From positions 34,023,454 through 34,087,453 of the forward strand of contig NC_135167.1 of assembly GCF_041146795.1 (NCBI RefSeq): 64,000 bases of DNA, read 5' to 3'. Origin of the DNA: Maylandia zebra (taxonomy: Eukaryota > Chordata > Actinopteri > Cichliformes > Cichlidae). Made by a program: the position numbers and the translations under genes. Below, piece by piece: positions 60,466 through 64,000 of the stretch (the stretch's first letter is position 1; each line of letters opens with the position of its first letter). The notes below the pieces were generated by a model, which ran no database searches, had not been told where the DNA came from, and saw only the letters and a list, made by a program, of their open reading frames with translations.

Positions 60466-60471
60466 TTTATT
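60466..60471 (-). terminator. Probable nav2 polyadenylation signal
   Basis: tttatt on the plus strand is AATAAA on the minus strand. It lies 2.7 kb beyond the nav2 stop codon and would put the nav2 3' end near 60440-60455, only tens of bases from the dbx1 3' end. Other, nearer signals could be used instead. Confidence 0.45.
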
Positions 60472-63204
60472 GAAACACAATAACTTAAGACTAGTACAGT
60501 GATATCAAATTTAATTCTCTGAGCCCTGGACAAACCAGTGATGAGAAACTGCACCAATCTGCTCTGATGTAAAGAGACTGTACACAAAATACTCCTTTTC
60601 AAGTACTGTAACAAATTGTCTAGAAAAAGGTCATCAAAATGCTGCACAATAATAAACTATTTACAAAATTATGTTACATGTAAAAAAAAAAAAAAAAAGT
60701 ACATTGCTAAGAAGGCTAAACATTCATTGAGTTTGTGAGTAATAAATCAACAGACGAGTCAAATGCTTGATAGACATCCACACCTCTCAGAGTGGGTTTA
60801 CACACGCAAACAGAATTAAGTCTCTTTGTGCTTACGAGGACAGTAGCAGGAGAGGCCTTATGAAATACACAGACACACTTAATGGACAAAGAACGTTGGC
60901 CACAAATCTGTAAAGTCTTCACATATCTGGTTCCAAGCTGTACATCTCGAGGCAGTGCTGAAAACAAACACGCATGCGGCTTTTGGCTTCCATTTGGAGA
61001 TCAGAATGAATGTTGCATAGGATAGGTGAGAAAAACATGGAAAGTCGCGCTGGACTCCATGACCCCAGCTTTAAGCACCCCTCCCAGAAGGCAGGCTGGG
61101 AGGCTTAAAACAAAAGTATGATATTCGTAATTCTTTAAGCTACTGAAATAATGGCAAACCACTTTTCATTATCATTCAACCACAAGTACTTTTATCTCAC
61201 CTCTGATTAATTATATTAATATAAACAAAGCAGCATATGCACTAGTTTTCCATAATTAGCTCAATATGTAGTTATGACAGTTTTGTTCATCACAAATCAC
61301 ATAAAAACAGACAATAAGTGTGGCAGAAGCACAGTTCAACGATGTGGATGAGGTATAAAAAAAATTAAAGACTTTTTCTTAAAGTTCCCCTCACCCGATC
61401 AACCATCAATAAGTTAAGTTCGGGTATTGAGCACCACAACACATCCGAATCTTTTTCTTGATAGTGGTCCAAATATTTACACCATCTTCTCAGTTCACAC
61501 ATGCATACAAAAGCACTACTTCTCTTTCATGTGTATTCAATCATGCGGCATTGGTGAATAATATGATGAGAGGTCCGCATCACTCCTCGACAACCGCAGT
61601 CGCTCGAGGTGAGAGTCGACTCAGAGCCCTGTCAAGTTTACAGCCATTTAGAGGAATAAAGAATCCGCTAATGCATGTAGAAAATAGTAAGGCATTGTTT
61701 GTTAGAATTCAGTCCAGCACCAAAAGGGTTCTGTGCTACAACCGCCTGCTTGGGGCTAATGTGCATGGAGATCTCAAATGTTTACTAAGGGGGTTGAAGC
61801 ATGAGCTCACAGACTTGCACGGTGAAGTTGTAACACAGCTAGAGGAGAAGAATGCCTCAAAAAGGACAAATCTAGCTGTGGTGGATGATAACTTCCCATT
61901 AAGTGCCCTTTCCATTTAAAAATCTTTTTGTGAGAACTTTAAAGGGATTCTGTAAAAGAGATTTTCATCTGTGCAGTTTTTTAAGTTACTTTACAGATGC
62001 TGTGGATTAAAAAAAAGAAACAAAAAGCTTTTCTCAGGAAGTAAGTGTTTATATTTGTCTCTTTAGCCAGTAAAACCTACATGTTATCCTTCTAGATTTA
62101 CTGGAATAATAATTTCTCAGCTATAATGCCATATTATAACCTCTGTGGACCTTAAAGAAAAAGTGCAATATAATAAAATACCAAAACAAAGTGTAAGTAG
62201 GTTTTGTGATAAGAACTTTTGATTCAACTAACTAAGCTTGCCTTCATAAGGTTCTTTCTTAAAACACGGTGTAGACAAAGCTTTGCTACAGTATTTGCTT
62301 ACTTCTCTGGTACCATATAGAAAGCCATCAGTTCCCATCCTTCATGTCCACAAACACGCTCGGCTATGGCAGGTAGGAACTCATCGCTTAGTTGGTTTTA
62401 ATGGACACGTGTCCTTCGATGGACTCTTTTTTTTGTCTTTGCTAGTTTGGGATGGACAACTAATGAACTCTCTGAGAAGTCTGTTGGAGTGAGATCAGGC
62501 ATGCTATGAGACTGAACATTCACTTTGGCTCGATTCATCCTCCAGTGATCACACAGGCAACTTCAGCAATGGAAGAGGAGGAGGAGCAAGAAAGTGGCTG
62601 GCTGTTCCTCCATCCATTCAACCCACAGCAGCATATATGTTTTCAGAAGGCTGAAGTACAGGGTTCACTCACGCTCCAGAGCTGAGGGCCTGTATCACCA
62701 TCTGCAGGCAGCTCTGGCACACTACAGCTTGGCAGGACCCGTAGTGTCTTAGCCTGGTGTCCTTGGACCGATGCTGCAGCCTTGTGGAGGATGGAGGACT
62801 CCTGGCTGGTGTTTTAAGTACACTGATGGCTGGTGATGATGGTAATGATGAAGCCTCGCCAACAGCAACAGGCTGCGTGCTTTTCTTCTGTCTGTCTGGA
62901 ATACATGTCAGGCTCCAGAGAGAGGAGCCACGGGCCACAGTGGTGAAGGGAAAAAAACACAAAAAACAGGACAAACAGCGCAGTGCAGTAGAAACTTCTG
63001 TTGCCCGTTTACTGAAATGCAATTTCACTTTTTTTTCTTTCCTTTTTTAAAGTATTTGGGTTACCTGCACCCAAATTAAGGTGGCTGGATTTTGTAGCAT
63101 GAAATTCAACCCTCAAACGGAAGTTCTCACACTGAGAACAGTTCTTATTATTTAAAAGAAAAAAATTTTTTTTAAAGTGATGCCGGTGTTGCCTTCAGAT
63201 AGCA
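60472..63204 (-). other. Probable long nav2 3' UTR
   Basis: Between the nav2 stop (63205-63207) and the candidate poly(A) signal there is no other gene. Open frames such as 61458-61919 (plus) and 62669-63028 (minus) have no recognisable domain. A long 3' UTR is known for mammalian NAV2; here its extent is inferred. Confidence 0.45.
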
Positions 63205-64000
63205 TCACAAGGTCGACTCCAGCGATGAGTCCAGGATGTCATCCTGGTGGCTGTTGCTGTTGGAGTCGCTGTCGTAGCTCTGTGGGCTCGACGAGGTCGC
63301 TGCCTCCTTCAGACGCATCAACATGTTCATCTGTCGGCACAACTAAGTGTCAGTTCGACTGAGCTTTATGCACGAAGCAGTTTCTTTCACACACAGGTTA
63401 TAGTAGACACTGTGCATTTGGTTTAAATGGTTTAAATGCTCAGAACAGAAACAGGCATCACAGTCTGCTCTTTACTCACCAGTGGGTCTGCGTCACTGTC
63501 ACTCTGTGGCGGCTCTTTTCTGACTCCTTCTCTCGGGGCTGAGTAGCCATCGAACCCGACATCCTCTGGCCGGAGCTGCAGCAGCGGGGGCCAGTCACCT
63601 GGAGGGGGGGTTGCTGACCACGGGTAGGTGTCAATAACCCAGGCAGCTGGGTCTTCCCATGCAGCTCTGCGGCCATACAGCTACAGAGAGAGACGAACAT
63701 CAGAACTGTGACCCAGAGAAGCTTCGAGGTGGACAAAGAATTTAGGACAACAGTTTTGAAAAACAAGTTTGTTGCTGAGGTTCAGGTTTATGAGTAATAA
63801 CTAAAAGTTACAGCAGACAAGAGTGAAAGCTGGAACATATGTGAACAGAAATGAAAGAAGACACAGCTTCTGATTCTTTGATGAAATGGGAAAAATGTGA
63901 AAGAGAAGAATGGTAATATGTTTAATAACTCTACAAACAAAAACTAAGCCCAACCTGCAGTCCCTCACGCACTGCCTCCAGCATGTAGGGGATGATGGAG
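63205..64000 (-). CDS. nav2: Neuron navigator 2, C-terminal end (gene continues beyond the right edge)
   Basis: NAV2 is a large microtubule-plus-end and actin-associated protein with a C-terminal AAA ATPase module, involved in neurite outgrowth and cranial nerve development. Three coding exons on the minus strand: 64000-63955 (partial, SIIPYMLEAVREGLQ), 63680-63480 (67 codons; LYGRRAAWEDPAAWVIDTYP then WPPLLQLRPEDVGFDGYS and DSDADPL), and 63330-63205 (41 codons and TGA; MNMLMRLKEAA, SPQSYDSDSNSNSHQDDI, LDSSLESTL). GT-AG borders and phases agree. The last exon is a conserved tail of NAV proteins. NAV2 rather than NAV1 or NAV3 is supported by the neighbouring dbx1 and htatip2, as in human 11p15. 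About 123 residues of a >2000-residue protein are present; the CH domain, coiled coils and the Walker motifs lie outside. Confidence 0.96.

Noticed and set aside
61458-61919. 153-codon open frame on the plus strand
   Set aside because: Lies in the presumed nav2 3' UTR, antisense, with no recognisable domain and no promoter; length alone is not enough.
62669-63028. 119-codon minus-strand frame as an extra nav2 exon
   Set aside because: It is downstream of the nav2 stop codon at 63205-63207, and the terminal exon already ends with the conserved LDSSLESTL tail.

Overview
The window is nuclear DNA from a teleost fish, most likely a percomorph and possibly a cichlid. Four multi-exon genes with GT-AG introns read as clear vertebrate orthologues. 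The intergenic DNA holds (CA)n/(GT)n microsatellites, a Tc1-type transposon, a hAT element and several dispersed repeats that look familiar from teleost genomes. There is no prokaryotic operon, CRISPR array, phage or rRNA. The species call is inference from repeat content and protein divergence.

Layout: (1) 1-8298, minus: the 5' part of prmt3, nine exons encoding the acidic N-terminus, C2H2 zinc finger, linker and start of the SAM-binding methyltransferase core; the gene runs off the left edge. (2) 8.3-22.3 kb: an interval colonised by repeats. It holds a broken gene fragment with spectrin-repeat (nesprin-like) exons at 10.4-12.7 kb, a Tc1/mariner-type element (12736-15324, transposase spacing DD37E) into which a non-autonomous hAT element (14221-15236, 8-bp duplication) has inserted, and two palindrome-rich repeat blocks with matching outer ends (9704 and 16167) that enclose all of these. 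(3) 22288-24991, minus: complete htatip2 (TIP30-type atypical SDR), six coding exons, 279 aa, with a membrane-anchor first exon and a GC-rich promoter with an NRF1-like palindrome. (4) 25.4-57 kb: about 32 kb with no convincing gene, only simple repeats, a LINE remnant, a small piggyBac-like MITE, and several repeat-free, TAAT-rich stretches that look like candidate developmental enhancers. (5) 57214-59984, plus: complete dbx1 homeobox gene, four exons, 318 aa, with a TATA box, upstream CCAAT box and poly(A) signal. (6) 60466-64000, minus: the 3' end of nav2 (last three coding exons and a probable long 3' UTR), tail-to-tail with dbx1.

Gene order and orientation (nav2 - dbx1 - htatip2 - prmt3) match the human 11p15.1 block as I know it, so this is an ancestral vertebrate synteny block. 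The genes do not form one pathway: dbx1 is a patterning transcription factor of neural progenitors, nav2 a cytoskeletal protein of neurite growth, htatip2 a stress and apoptosis-linked reductase-like protein, and prmt3 a cytoplasmic arginine methyltransferase of ribosomal protein S2. The gene-poor stretch beside dbx1 is plausibly its regulatory landscape. I see no novel multi-gene system. The most unusual items are the nested transposons, the nesprin-like fragment, several near-perfect hairpins/palindromes and the close convergence of the dbx1 and nav2 3' ends.
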